A stretch of 64,000 bases of DNA from an uncultured bacterium (GTDB taxonomy: Bacteria > Bacillota > Clostridia > Oscillospirales > Acutalibacteraceae): NCBI GenBank assembly GCA_934875675.1, contig CAKXIK010000009.1, positions 6,496-70,495 of the forward strand. Reading direction: 5' to 3'. Numbering within the stretch: position 1 is the stretch's first letter; each line of letters starts with the position of its first letter. The translations under genes were made by a program, and so were the position numbers. Below the pieces are notes generated by a model that ran no database searches, was not told the DNA's origin, and saw nothing but the letters and a program-made list of their open reading frames with translations. Positions 28,200 to 36,797 of the stretch are shown here, in pieces.

Positions 28200-29867
28200 T
28201 TACGACCGGGCGGCAATCTCCTCGTTTACGCGATTGCGCAGCCGGATCAAATATTCTGCGGATTTGGGATAAACCTTAAATGTAATCGGCTGAGCAAGCT
28301 CTCCTTCAATCAGCTGCATGACAAAATCGCGCCCCGCAAGGGATTCCAGCTTTTGCAATGCGCGCAAATCTGTCATTGCCTGATCCATTGCCATCAACCG
28401 CAGTGATTCTTCTGCCTTGCCGTTTTTGCCGGGATAAACGACAAAGGCGTCTCCCGAGGGAAATGCACCGCCTGCATCGGTCACGGCATAGGGGTTGATG
28501 TGCTCAAGCGAATATTGTGTGTTGTAAAAATTATATCCCCACTGCAAAAATCCCTGAATTTTGAATTTGTAAAGCTGCACACCAAGGATTCTGGTGCGGG
28601 CAAGCGGCATTGAGAAAAACCGGTTACTTACCTGCTGCATCTGACCAGTACAGTAATAGGTCCAAAGGGGATCAACATGGTGTTCCAAAAACGGCTCAAT
28701 GTGATTGCTGGCGCAGACGGGCATTTCCACGGCTCCGGTGGAATAGAAATCATAGTCGGAAAGTGCATCCATCATATGGAATCCCTGCAGGAACGGCGCA
28801 ACAATTTTCTGAGCTGCACGGTAGTCCTCCAGCTGGTCAATATGCGGCTCGTCGGAAATATGGAAATAGCAGCGCTCCGCAACGCCCCATTCTTTCAGCT
28901 TTTTGGTCAATTCCGGCAGATAGAAGGAAAGAAAGCACGGATATTCCCCCGTGGTGGATGGCGTATCCCAACCAAATATACGCTTGTATTCTCCATCGAC
29001 CATCGCCATTACTTTCGGTGCCGCCTTCGCACCCCACTGCGTAAATAAATGTGAAATTTCAAAATAGCGGATTCCGCTGCTCTGGCAAAGCGCTACCCAC
29101 CGCTGCAGCTTTTCAAATGCAAACGAATATATCCCGTTTGTTACGGTAACATCCACCAGCTGAACGGTGGTGCGTTCCCCGCCAACCGCCGTATCGAGCG
29201 GCTGTGTAAAGGTTGGTGTCAGCAGCATATTAATTCCCCGTTTTGCCGCGGTGCAAATAAAGCTTTCCAGAATGGCCCAGTGTTCTTCGGAAAATGCAGG
29301 GACGTGATAGTAATCGGCAAGACAGTCGGAATGAAACCATTCGGTGCGAATCAACGTCTGCTGCGGTAAGTCGGCGGCAAAAACGGTTACAGATGTTTCT
29401 GCCGAAACCGGCGGTACTGCTTCTGCCCACGGATCTTCCACCTGTGAAACGGTTACCGTGACCGGATATTCTCCGGCTGGGGTGTCGGCTGCAGTTTCCA
29501 CATCAATCCAGACGGATTTCCACCAGCTGTTTACCCGAATCTCTCCGCCGTTTTCCATCTCACGCAAAACATCGGGAAAAAGCCCCGGAGCCGTATGTTC
29601 GTAATGATCGTCAAGCATATGCGGATGACAGGGATATGTAGAGGGTACCCCAATCACCTCTCGGAGGCGCAGAGAGACTCCGGGAACGGAATTTACCGCC
29701 ACCGTAACCTTTCCGGATGCATTGCAAAGGCGGATTGCCGCCTGAAAGGACACGGTTTCTCCCCGCAAAGCTGTTTTCTTTTCACATTCCGGTTTTGCCT
29801 GCGGTTCCTCATCCGGAAACACGCGGTATAATGAGCTGACAAGCTTAAGCTGGTAACTGGATTCCAT
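28200..29867 (-). CDS. GH123-like (DUF4091 domain) putative glycoside hydrolase
   Basis: 555 residues. The C-terminal region has the DUF4091/GH123 signature: YFHISDEPHIDQLEDY with an Asp-Glu pair near residue 330, then LQWGYNFYNTQYS and PSGDAFVVYPGKNG. GH123 enzymes are beta-N-acetylgalactosaminidases using substrate-assisted catalysis; many DUF4091 proteins are uncharacterised. The N-terminal 200 residues are beta-rich, as in the family. No signal peptide, so probably cytoplasmic. ATG 29867 follows GAGGGAGGA; the longer in-frame reading lacks an SD. It is a single gene, divergent from the Gfo/Idh/MocA oxidoreductase with a 373-base gap that holds AT-rich sequence and no other ORF I can support. 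Confidence 0.75.
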   Translation of the reverse strand: MESSYQLKLVSSLYRVFPDEEPQAKPECEKKTALRGETVSFQAAIRLCNASGKVTVAVNSVPGVSLRLREVIGVPSTYPCHPHMLDDHYEHTAPGLFPDVLREMENGGEIRVNSWWKSVWIDVETAADTPAGEYPVTVTVSQVEDPWAEAVPPVSAETSVTVFAADLPQQTLIRTEWFHSDCLADYYHVPAFSEEHWAILESFICTAAKRGINMLLTPTFTQPLDTAVGGERTTVQLVDVTVTNGIYSFAFEKLQRWVALCQSSGIRYFEISHLFTQWGAKAAPKVMAMVDGEYKRIFGWDTPSTTGEYPCFLSFYLPELTKKLKEWGVAERCYFHISDEPHIDQLEDYRAAQKIVAPFLQGFHMMDALSDYDFYSTGAVEMPVCASNHIEPFLEHHVDPLWTYYCTGQMQQVSNRFFSMPLARTRILGVQLYKFKIQGFLQWGYNFYNTQYSLEHINPYAVTDAGGAFPSGDAFVVYPGKNGKAEESLRLMAMDQAMTDLRALQKLESLAGRDFVMQLIEGELAQPITFKVYPKSAEYLIRLRNRVNEEIAARS

Positions 29868-30240
29868 AATGCTTCCTCCCTCGAAATGGCTGACTGTTAA
29901 AATTGTTGTTTTGTAACCAGGTACTCTGCACACTAAGATCAATGACCGCAGAATATAATACTATTTTCAAATGCGTATAATATCCTATTTTTATTATATC
30001 GTCGTCACAAAAGTACCGCAATGCAGAGATTGCCGAACAACATGGACAAATCAACGGTTTTATTTTTGCGGCAGCCCTACAGCCTGCGCAATTTTTTATT
30101 TCATCTGCAAAAGAGCAAGATTGTACGCATCCGGGGCAAGATTTTTTCTTTTGTTTTTTGCACAATGTTTCTATAATGAAGTTGTCAGCTTTCCAATTTA
30201 CGAAAGCTATGAATACGCAGGAATGAAAGGATGATCTGCC

Positions 30241-31305
30241 ATGGCAAAGATTAAAGTGGGCATCATCGGCGTTGGCAACATTGCCGAATGCCACATCAAT
30301 GGTTATCTACACAACCCGGACGTGGAACTTTATGCATTTTGTGATATCAACGAGGAACGCCTGAAAGCAAAGGGCGAAAAATACGGCATTACCCGTCTGT
30401 TTACCGATAAGGACGAAATGCTTAAGCTCGCTGAGATTGACGCGGTCAGTGTCTGCACCTGGAACGCGGCTCATGCAGAGTGCACCATTGCAGCGCTCAA
30501 TGCCGGTAAAAACGTTATCTGCGAAAAGCCGATGGCAATGAATGCACAGGAAGCAGAGCAGATGAAAGCTGCTGCAGAAAAGAACAACAAACTGCTGATG
30601 ATTGGTTTCGTTCGCCGTTACGGCAATGACTGCAGCATTTTGAAGGACTTTATTGACAACGGCTTCTTTGGCGATATTTATTACACCAAAGCAACTTATC
30701 TGCGCCGCAACGGATGCCCGGGCGGCTGGTTTGGGGACAAATCCCGTTCCGGCGGCGGTCCTTTGATCGATCTGGGTGTACATGTGATTGACCTGACCCG
30801 TTATCTTGCGGGCTGCCCAAAGCCGGTTTCGGTTTACGGTGCAACGTTTGACAAGCTGGGCAATCGTCCCGGTGTCAAAAAAGACCCCGGTTCCTACCGT
30901 GCCTCTGACGCAAATGATGACGTTTTTAACGTAGAAGATTTTGCAACCGCCATGGTTCGTTATGACAATGGCATGGTGCTTTCTATTGAAGCTGCATTCA
31001 GCCTGAACCTGAAAAAAGATACCGGCACGATTGAGATGTTTGGTACCAAAGCAGGTGCTAAGCTTGATCCGGATCTCGAAATTTACACCAATATGAATGG
31101 TTACATGACCAACGTGGAACTCTCGATGCCGACTGCTCTCTCATTTGAAGGCTTGTTCGAAAACGAGATTAACCACTATGTTGACTGCGTGAAAAACGGA
31201 ACCAAATGCATTTCGCCTGCAGAAGACGGCGTGATGCTGATGAAGATTCTCGATGCCATTTATGAATCCGCAAAAACTGGCCACGAGGTCTTAATCAACG
31301 CATAA
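30241..31305 (+). CDS. Gfo/Idh/MocA-family NAD(P)-dependent oxidoreductase
   Basis: 354 residues. An N-terminal Rossmann fold with IIGVGNIAECH, the conserved CEKPMAMN (EKP at residues 95-97, catalytic Lys 96), and GGGPLIDLGVHVIDLTRYL with the conserved Asp and His of the C-terminal domain. Family members oxidise or reduce sugars, inositols and related polyols. GAAAGGATGATC precedes the ATG by 5-10 bases; a TATAAT at 30172-30177 is a plausible -10 element, though its -35 is poor. Its divergent neighbour is the GH123-like gene, suggesting a shared carbohydrate role. A strong terminator follows. Confidence 0.9.
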   Translation: MAKIKVGIIGVGNIAECHINGYLHNPDVELYAFCDINEERLKAKGEKYGITRLFTDKDEMLKLAEIDAVSVCTWNAAHAECTIAALNAGKNVICEKPMAMNAQEAEQMKAAAEKNNKLLMIGFVRRYGNDCSILKDFIDNGFFGDIYYTKATYLRRNGCPGGWFGDKSRSGGGPLIDLGVHVIDLTRYLAGCPKPVSVYGATFDKLGNRPGVKKDPGSYRASDANDDVFNVEDFATAMVRYDNGMVLSIEAAFSLNLKKDTGTIEMFGTKAGAKLDPDLEIYTNMNGYMTNVELSMPTALSFEGLFENEINHYVDCVKNGTKCISPAEDGVMLMKILDAIYESAKTGHEVLINA

Positions 31306-31320
31306 TTCATACAACAAACA

Positions 31321-31371
31321 AAAGCAGTTGCCAAGCAAGATGAAAATGCTTGGCAACTGCTTTTACTTTTT
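31321..31371 (+). terminator. Rho-independent terminator after the oxidoreductase
   Basis: 17-bp stem AAAGCAGTTGCCAAGCA / TGCTTGGCAACTGCTTT followed by TACTTTTTT. Confidence 0.92.
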
Positions 31372-31430
31372 TATTAGCGGAGAGGAAATGCCGCGCAAAA
31401 TCGCAGGCGTTTTGTTATCCCGATTTCCAA

Positions 31431-31949
31431 TTATCCAGCAGCAACTTCCATTTTCTGCTGCAAAATAGCCGGAATTTCGCCGGGATCCTTTTGCAGTACG
31501 AAAGCAAATTCATCGCAGATCAAGCGGTCTGCTTCGCGGAAAAAGCGCTCGTCGCTTTGGTGAAGCCGCTTTCCTTTTGCGATTCGTTCCTGTTGATGGT
31601 GATAAAGCGTTTTCGCCAAACGAATGATAGACACCCTGTCACCATCGGAAAGAATTTTTTGAAACAGATTTCGCCTCTCGGTTTCGTCATCAATCCAGAT
31701 GGACTGTTGCTCGGGGAGAGAATCAATTAACTGCTCCATCTCCTGTCGGGTTAGAACCTTGCGCAAACGCGAGGTCAGCTGTTCATTTTCCACCGGTACA
31801 AACACCGTGGAATTCTGCTGAAAAACCGGTTTCAAAACATAATAACTCAGCTTCTTTGCGCCAATCTTCTTTTCTGTGGTGCCTGTGATGGAGCAGACGC
31901 CATAGGCTCCATACACAACATGATCTCCGGTGTGAAACAGCTCAGTCAT
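31431..31949 (-). CDS. CarD/CdnL-type transcription regulator
   Basis: 172 residues. The N-terminal RNA polymerase-interacting (TRCF-like) domain reads FHTGDHVVYGAYGVCSITG, then YYVLKPVFQQNSTVFVPVEN, the CarD signature. The C-terminal helical domain includes LAKTLYHHQQERIAKGKRL. CarD-type proteins bind the RNA polymerase beta subunit and stabilise open promoter complexes, affecting rRNA and stress transcription. ATG 31949 has GAAAGGA 9 bases upstream; the longer reading is not supported. A TATAAT lies at 32212-32207 on this strand, implying a leader of about 250 nt without a clear structure. Confidence 0.88.
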   Translation of the reverse strand: MTELFHTGDHVVYGAYGVCSITGTTEKKIGAKKLSYYVLKPVFQQNSTVFVPVENEQLTSRLRKVLTRQEMEQLIDSLPEQQSIWIDDETERRNLFQKILSDGDRVSIIRLAKTLYHHQQERIAKGKRLHQSDERFFREADRLICDEFAFVLQKDPGEIPAILQQKMEVAAG

Positions 31950-32430
31950 CAGAATCATTCCTTTCTCTCTTTTTCGCGATATTTTCGCTGCAATTGAACC
32001 ATGCTCCTGTTGCACAGAACAGAAGACTGCGTTACAATTTTGCTTTTGGGCAATTGCGGCAAACTGTTGGTGTAATATTAATTTCTGTTGAAACGGCATA
32101 AGATTTACTACGAGTACATTTTTAATTCTTTTTTCCAAAATTTATTGCTTGATTAATGTTTCATTTGATTTTGCACCATACAGAATCACAAATTTTCTTC
32201 TTTACTATTATACCTCATTTTTTTGCAAAATGTTATGGGCAATTTGAACGAAGTTTTCATTGGATAGGGTGATTGTGGACAAACGAGTCTCAAAATACTA
32301 AGAAAACTTCTTGATTTTTTTAATTTCTATTCTTTTTTACCTGTTGTTTTAATATTGTTATTTTGCATAATATTTTATCGTCTGTGCTTTGCGCAGTTTT
32401 ACCAAAAATAAACATTTCGCAAAATTTTGT

Positions 32431-32460
32431 TTGAAAACAAAAAATTACATATGGTATAAT
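32431..32460 (+). promoter_or_regulatory. Promoter of the 32617 gene
   Basis: TTGAAA (32431-32436), 18-base spacer, TATAAT (32455-32460). The 670-base gap between the CarD gene and 32617 is otherwise very AT-rich and I see no other ORF in it. Confidence 0.7.
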
Positions 32461-32616
32461 AGTTTCACTGAATTATTTTATTTTTATACCGATTTTGAAT
32501 CGGAAGCGGTACCTGCAAAGTCATTCTAAAAATTTACAAGATACGGACTTTTGCAGATTTTATCTGCCGTTTTCATCAAAACCTGTATGACAACTCAGCA
32601 GAAAGGAACGATTATC

Positions 32617-32856
32617 ATGAAAAGAATTAAAGCTGCTTGTTTGGAACAGACGGTACATTTTATGCTCAAAGAGGATCTTGGCCATGCGGCTGCTGCAAAT
32701 GCGGTTCGCGAGGAATACGCCCATTACAAAACCATGCTGGAACGAAATCGCACAAAATATAAAATTACAGATGAGCAGACATTGCCCGACGATTCCATTC
32801 TTATCAAAATTAAAAAGCAGTACAACAGCTGTGAGGTCGGGGACTATCTGGACTAA
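32617..32856 (+). CDS. Conserved-looking 79-aa protein of unknown function
   Basis: 79 residues, soluble, helical at the start (FMLKEDLGHAAAANAVREEY) with a short beta-like C-terminus (SILIKIKKQYNSCEVGDYLD). I believe similar small proteins occur in Clostridia but cannot name a family. AGAAAGGA lies 10 bases before ATG 32617. It has its own promoter and a strong terminator, so it is a monocistronic gene, consistent with real expression. Confidence 0.72.
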   Translation: MKRIKAACLEQTVHFMLKEDLGHAAAANAVREEYAHYKTMLERNRTKYKITDEQTLPDDSILIKIKKQYNSCEVGDYLD

Positions 32857-32873
32857 CATTCCCACCAGACAAC

Positions 32874-32913
32874 AAAATGCGCAGACGCCGGTTTTGGCGC
32901 TGCGCATTTTTTG
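32874..32913 (+). terminator. Rho-independent terminator of the 79-aa gene
   Basis: Stem AAATGCGCAG-A-CGCC / GGCG-CTGCGCATTT with T6 and a small loop. Confidence 0.9.
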
Positions 32914-33031
32914 TTGTACAAGTTCCGATTAAACCGCGGTAAAATTAAAAGACAGTTTATACCGAGGTTAATTTTACGCAGAATTTCCCCTGCCGCTTTG
33001 TGAGAGACTCCTGTTGAAACAGATGCAAAAA

Positions 33032-33175
33032 TTACAGGATCTCATATCTTGCATCCAAAAGGGCTTTGATTGCGCGAGAAAAATTTTCTTCTTTAATTCC
33101 TTCTGGCAGCTCCGGCCATTTCCCTTGTCGATATAGGTCAATGCACTTTAACTTGTATTCATAACTGTACTTCAT
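33032..33175 (-). pseudogene. Truncated IS3-like transposase OrfA N-terminus
   Basis: 47 codons. The start MKYSYEYKLKCIDLYRQGKW and the following PELPEGIKEENF match the helix-turn-helix head of IS3-family OrfA proteins from Clostridia. After NFSRAI the sequence no longer fits, and the frame stops at 33032. A functional OrfA would be about 100-170 residues and be followed by OrfB with a DDE core, both absent. Confidence 0.65.
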
Positions 33176-33180
33176 AACAA

Positions 33181-33214
33181 TACCCCCAATACTGGGTGTC
33201 CAGTATTGGGGGTA
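33181..33214. repeat. Perfect 15-bp inverted repeat at the IS remnant end
   Basis: TACCCCCAATACTGG (33181-33195) and CCAGTATTGGGGGTA (33200-33214) around GTGT. In IS3-type elements, hairpins of this kind just upstream of OrfA can sequester the start signal from outside transcription; that role is inferred. Confidence 0.85.
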
Positions 33215-33246
33215 CATATCAAAACAACAGTGGCGGATTTTTTGAA

Positions 33247-33801
33247 TCATATAAAAATCATCACAATTGCAATTGCCAGTACCAGAATGCCACCGCAGCG
33301 ATTTGCTATCAGCGCCCAATTAGACGGTTCAGCGTCTTTAAACCGCCAGCCATATTCCAAATACCATGCAGTATGTGGGGAAGCAATATTGATAATCCCA
33401 ATAATGATCAGCAAAAGAATTACAAAAATATTTTTGCTTTTTGATTGTGTCGGCATTTCTTCCTCAAGAACATCACACAGCGTATCTCCTGCCACATAGC
33501 GCTCCGCATCGTAGTTGTCGCTCCATCCGCTTTGCAACGATGTTGCAATTTCGTGGTACTGCGCATCCAACCAATAGGTAGAATTGTCCGGATATGTAAT
33601 TGTAATGTGATATCCCGAAGAACTTTTGGAAAGGTCATAGCGATAGAGATTGGTTTCATCGGAAATCGTGCTGTTTTCTGTATCCACCGTAAAAACCTGG
33701 TGATTCCTCTCCACCGTATAGGTGGAGTCTTGAGCCGAGGAACAAGCCATAAAGGAGAATAAAAGCAATACCATCATAACAGACGCATACAGTTTTTTCA
33801 T
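33247..33801 (-). CDS. Lipoprotein with two C-terminal membrane segments (DUF6199-like end)
   Basis: 184 residues. The signal peptide MKKLYASVMMVLLLFSF ends in the lipobox FMAC (Cys about 20). A short beta-rich domain follows (YTVERNHQVFTVDTENSTIS), then a span near 118-133 and another at the C-terminus. The segment TAWYLEYGWRFKDAEPSNW resembles the short DUF6199-type domain, from memory. GGGAGGG precedes ATG 33801. No function can be assigned. It lies next to the IS remnant, so it may be part of a variable patch. Confidence 0.7.
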   Translation of the reverse strand: MKKLYASVMMVLLLFSFMACSSAQDSTYTVERNHQVFTVDTENSTISDETNLYRYDLSKSSSGYHITITYPDNSTYWLDAQYHEIATSLQSGWSDNYDAERYVAGDTLCDVLEEEMPTQSKSKNIFVILLLIIIGIINIASPHTAWYLEYGWRFKDAEPSNWALIANRCGGILVLAIAIVMIFI

Positions 33802-33958
33802 ATCGACCCTCCCGCAAATTCCTCTTTGTGTCGCCACATCCAAATATAAACAAGTTTGTGTTTATGATATCATATTTTTTACCCGTCTTCAATACACGGG
33901 GCACATAATTCTTTCTTAAAAGGTGTCCGATCCCAAGTTTTCTTCAAACGGTATAAAT

Positions 33959-33988
33959 AATGCCCGCAGTGACGAGACTGCGGGCATT
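33959..33988 (-). terminator. Rho-independent terminator of hppA
   Basis: Stem AATGCCCGCAGT / ACTGCGGGCATT, with a moderately T-rich tail (ATTATTTATA) on the minus strand, 15 bases beyond the hppA stop codon. Confidence 0.75.
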
Positions 33989-34003
33989 GTTAATTCTAAA
34001 CCA

Positions 34004-36091
34004 TTAGCCGAACAACGAAAACGCAACAAACAGAGAGGACAGCAGGGAAGCGACGAGAGAAACAACGGTGATCTGCGTATTGATGGAAGGGCCGGCAGTA
34101 TCCTTAAATGGATCGCCTACCGTATCCCCAATAACTGCTGCCTTGTGTGCATCGCTGCCTTTTCCGCCTTCGCTGCCGGATTCAATATATTTCTTGGAAT
34201 TATCCCACAGGCCTCCTGAATTGGACATAAACAGCGCAAGCAGCAATCCACTCACAATATTACCGAGCAGGAATCCGCCAATGGCAAGCGGACCGCCGAT
34301 AAACCCGACAAGCAGCGTCGCGATAATGGTCATCAATCCGGCGGGAATAAGCTCTCGCAGGGCGCCGGCCGTTGCAATATCAATGCATTTGCTGTATTCA
34401 GGCTTAACGCCGGGTTTTCCCTCTTTAAGCCCGAGGATTGTATTAAACTGGCGGTGAATTTCGGCTACCATGCGCTGTGCATTGCGATCCACGCCGAGAA
34501 TCAGCATAGCGGAAAAGACCGCCGGAATTGCAGCACCGATTAAAATTCCAAAGAACACCGTTGGGGACATGACATCGAATCCCGTAATCAATTCTTTGCC
34601 TGCCGCAGCCAAAGCCGCGTTAACCTCGGACATAAACGCACCCAGCAGAGAGATAACCGTCAAGCCGGCAGCGCCGATGGAAAATCCCTTTGTCACTGCC
34701 TTTACGGTGTTGCCTGCGCTGTCAAGCTCATCCGCGACCCGGATCGTCTCTTCTCCCAGACCGCCCATCTCCGCCAAACCGCGTGCATTGTCCACAATTG
34801 GTCCATAAGCGTCGTTGGAAATAATCATGCCCACAATGGAAAGCATTCCGACCGCTGCCATGGAAATACCGAAAATTGCATATCCGGCACCCATCGGCTC
34901 ACAAAGCTTGTAGGCCACAAGTGCGGAAACCGCGATACCGACCATTGCCGGCAGAGCAGAAATAAAACCATAGGAAACACCGGACAAAACCGTGAACGCA
35001 GGGCCCGAGCTGGATGCATGAGCCACCTTGCGCACAATCGGCTTGGAATCATCGGTAAAGTAGTCAGTGGTAATACCGATAATAACTCCGACCAGCAGTC
35101 CGGTTGCCGATGCGCCCCAAATTCTCCACGAGAATCCCGGAACCAGCATGGTGACCAGTGCGGTAAAAGCCAGAAAAACGGCAGTCGTAACATATGTAGA
35201 AGAATTCAGCGCACGGGTGGGGCTGCCTTTTTTGCCCACACGCGCGGTTGCAATTCCGATCACCGAGGCAAGCAAACCCAGAATCGCATAGCAAAACACC
35301 ATGGAAACATTGGCAAATTTGCCGCCCGTCAGTGACTGCGCAATGACCAGTGCCGAAGCCATGGCCGCAACGTTGGAATCAAACAGATCCGCGCCCATTC
35401 CGGCAACATCACCCACGTTATCGCCCACATTATCGGCAATGACTGCCGGGTTGCGCGGGTCGTCTTCCGGAATGCCCAGTTCCACCTTTCCGGTCAGATC
35501 GGCAGAAACATCAGCAGTTTTGGTGAAAATTCCGCCGCCGGCTTTTGCAAACAGAGCCAGCGAGCTTGCGCCGAATGAAAACCCGAGCAAAATGGTGGAA
35601 TCGCCTGTCAGCATCAGCACCGCTGCCACGCCAAACAGAGAACATCCAACCACCAGCAGTCCCATCACAGCACCGCCGCGAAAGCCGATTAAAAACGCCG
35701 GTTTAATTCCCTTTTGAGCAGCTTCTGCCGTACGGGAATTAGAAAGCGTCGCCACCAGAATTCCGATTTTGCCTGCCACTGCAGACAATGCCGTTCCCGC
35801 AAGATATGCAATTGCAATTGCTACGTTATCGAGAACATTTCCTTTCCAAACTGGCGACGGAAGCAGCACAAAAATAATTACCGCTGCCACTGCTGCAAAG
35901 ATTCCCAATAATTTATATTCTCTGCGCATGAAGGTGTTTGCGCCTTCTTTAATCAATGCAGAAATTCTGGAAATCTCGGTGTTGTCTGTGCGCTGCTTTT
36001 TCACCCAAAGATACAGATAGGCTGCAAACGCAAACGCCAGAACCGCTGTTAAAAATGAGAGACCGAAAAACAGGGATAGATGCTCATGCAT
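34004..36091 (-). CDS. hppA: Membrane-bound proton-pumping pyrophosphatase, K+-independent type
   Basis: 695 residues and about 16 membrane spans. It couples pyrophosphate hydrolysis to H+ (or Na+) export. The substrate-site motif DNVGDNVGDVAGMGADLFDS is present. The residues that distinguish the K+-independent class (Lys and Thr in GNTVKAVTKG, where K+-dependent enzymes have Ala and Gly) are K and T here, so K+ independence and H+ pumping are expected. ATG 36091 has AAAGG about 10 bases upstream; an in-frame GTG at 36100 is too close to it. The gene has a 250-nt leader with an intrinsic terminator at 36183-36223 and a promoter at 36345-36373, implying regulated read-through. Confidence 0.95.
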   Translation of the reverse strand: MHEHLSLFFGLSFLTAVLAFAFAAYLYLWVKKQRTDNTEISRISALIKEGANTFMRREYKLLGIFAAVAAVIIFVLLPSPVWKGNVLDNVAIAIAYLAGTALSAVAGKIGILVATLSNSRTAEAAQKGIKPAFLIGFRGGAVMGLLVVGCSLFGVAAVLMLTGDSTILLGFSFGASSLALFAKAGGGIFTKTADVSADLTGKVELGIPEDDPRNPAVIADNVGDNVGDVAGMGADLFDSNVAAMASALVIAQSLTGGKFANVSMVFCYAILGLLASVIGIATARVGKKGSPTRALNSSTYVTTAVFLAFTALVTMLVPGFSWRIWGASATGLLVGVIIGITTDYFTDDSKPIVRKVAHASSSGPAFTVLSGVSYGFISALPAMVGIAVSALVAYKLCEPMGAGYAIFGISMAAVGMLSIVGMIISNDAYGPIVDNARGLAEMGGLGEETIRVADELDSAGNTVKAVTKGFSIGAAGLTVISLLGAFMSEVNAALAAAGKELITGFDVMSPTVFFGILIGAAIPAVFSAMLILGVDRNAQRMVAEIHRQFNTILGLKEGKPGVKPEYSKCIDIATAGALRELIPAGLMTIIATLLVGFIGGPLAIGGFLLGNIVSGLLLALFMSNSGGLWDNSKKYIESGSEGGKGSDAHKAAVIGDTVGDPFKDTAGPSINTQITVVSLVASLLSSLFVAFSLFG

Positions 36092-36182
36092 ACGGGGCAC
36101 GACCTTTTCTGCTGAATTTCAAAGCAAATTGGCGGTTCTGTTCCTGTGCAGACGCACCTCCCCCACGGAAATGTGCAGTCGC

Positions 36183-36223
36183 TTTAAAAAAGGACAGAAC
36201 ACAAAAAATGTGTTCTGTCCTTT
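36183..36223 (-). terminator. Intrinsic terminator inside the hppA leader
   Basis: On the minus strand, a perfect 15-bp stem AAAGGACAGAACACA / TGTGTTCTGTCCTTT (36223-36209, 36203-36189) followed by a T run to about 36184. It lies about 95 bases before the hppA start and 115 nt after the likely transcription start, which is the placement of an attenuator or a riboswitch expression platform. Confidence 0.85.
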
Positions 36224-36338
36224 GAACGTCACAAAACAGACGCAGCTCCGTCTTGCAGCTACGCTTGTATGTACCCGGTTCAAAGTAAATCAAGTGCAAT
36301 GTGCACCTGATGACAGACTCCACCGCTTACTTTGATTA
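36189..36338 (-). ncRNA. Candidate structured leader RNA / small RNA upstream of hppA
   Basis: The stretch between the promoter and the terminator folds into an outer stem AAAGTAA / TTACTTT enclosing ATCAGGTGCA-CAT-TGCACTTGAT, with a purine-rich unpaired strand (GCGGTGGAGTCTGTC) on one side. A second helix follows, AGACG / CGTCT around GAGCTG. I do not recognise it as a known riboswitch (not TPP, SAM-I, FMN, cobalamin, glycine, c-di-GMP-I, THF, ykkC or T-box by their core motifs). It could sense a ligand or ion linked to pyrophosphate or cation homeostasis, or be an independent small RNA. Confidence 0.55.
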
Positions 36339-36344
36339 GGATTA

Positions 36345-36373
36345 ATCGTAGCACTGCGGCAGATGGATGTCAA
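36345..36373 (-). promoter_or_regulatory. Promoter of the hppA leader
   Basis: On the minus strand, perfect TTGACA (36373-36368), 17-base spacer, TACGAT (36350-36345) with an extended -10 TGC. The predicted start is near 36338. From 36374 to about 36750 I see no gene that I can support. Confidence 0.8.
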
Positions 36374-36797
36374 GCGCAAGAGCCGATTTCGGAAATATTT
36401 TTAACTTTTAAACAATTTTTTGTTTACTTTTTCGGCATTCTTTTTGACCGTCTGCTCACTCTTCCGTACCGCCCCGGCACAACCGCTCAACTGAAAATTC
36501 CCGCTCCCGCTGCAAAAGCTCCTCAGGCAGTTTTGGTTGAATACATGTCCTGCAAACGCCGCGGTCATCCAACGTTAATGCTTCCGGGGAAACGATGCAA
36601 AGCCCCGCGCAGAAAAAGATGCAAAACCGATTATTACAATACACAAAAACACGCCCCTATCCTCAAAATATAATCTTAACATCAACCAGCATACCATAAA
36701 GTCCCACATTAAAATGCAATACATTTGCAATGCATATTTTTTATACAAATTTTGCCATACTTGTGTTATCTAATTGACGTATTGTGGGGCTTTTCGT

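Larger units (their letters stand above)
33032..33216 (-). mobile_element. IS3-family insertion sequence remnant (left end)
   Basis: On the minus strand the stretch begins TGTACCCCCAATACTGG, like an insertion sequence end, followed by a hairpin and then the first residues of an IS3-type OrfA. Only about 185 bases remain; no right end, OrfB or target duplication is visible. The palindrome (33181-33195 with 33200-33214) is perfect over 15 bp with a 4-base loop. Confidence 0.6.

Noticed and set aside
36456..36644. 62-codon minus-strand frame with several cysteines between the hppA leader and the 36798 gene
   Set aside because: GTG start, no convincing SD spacing or promoter, and no family match; it could be a relic, but I cannot support it as a gene.
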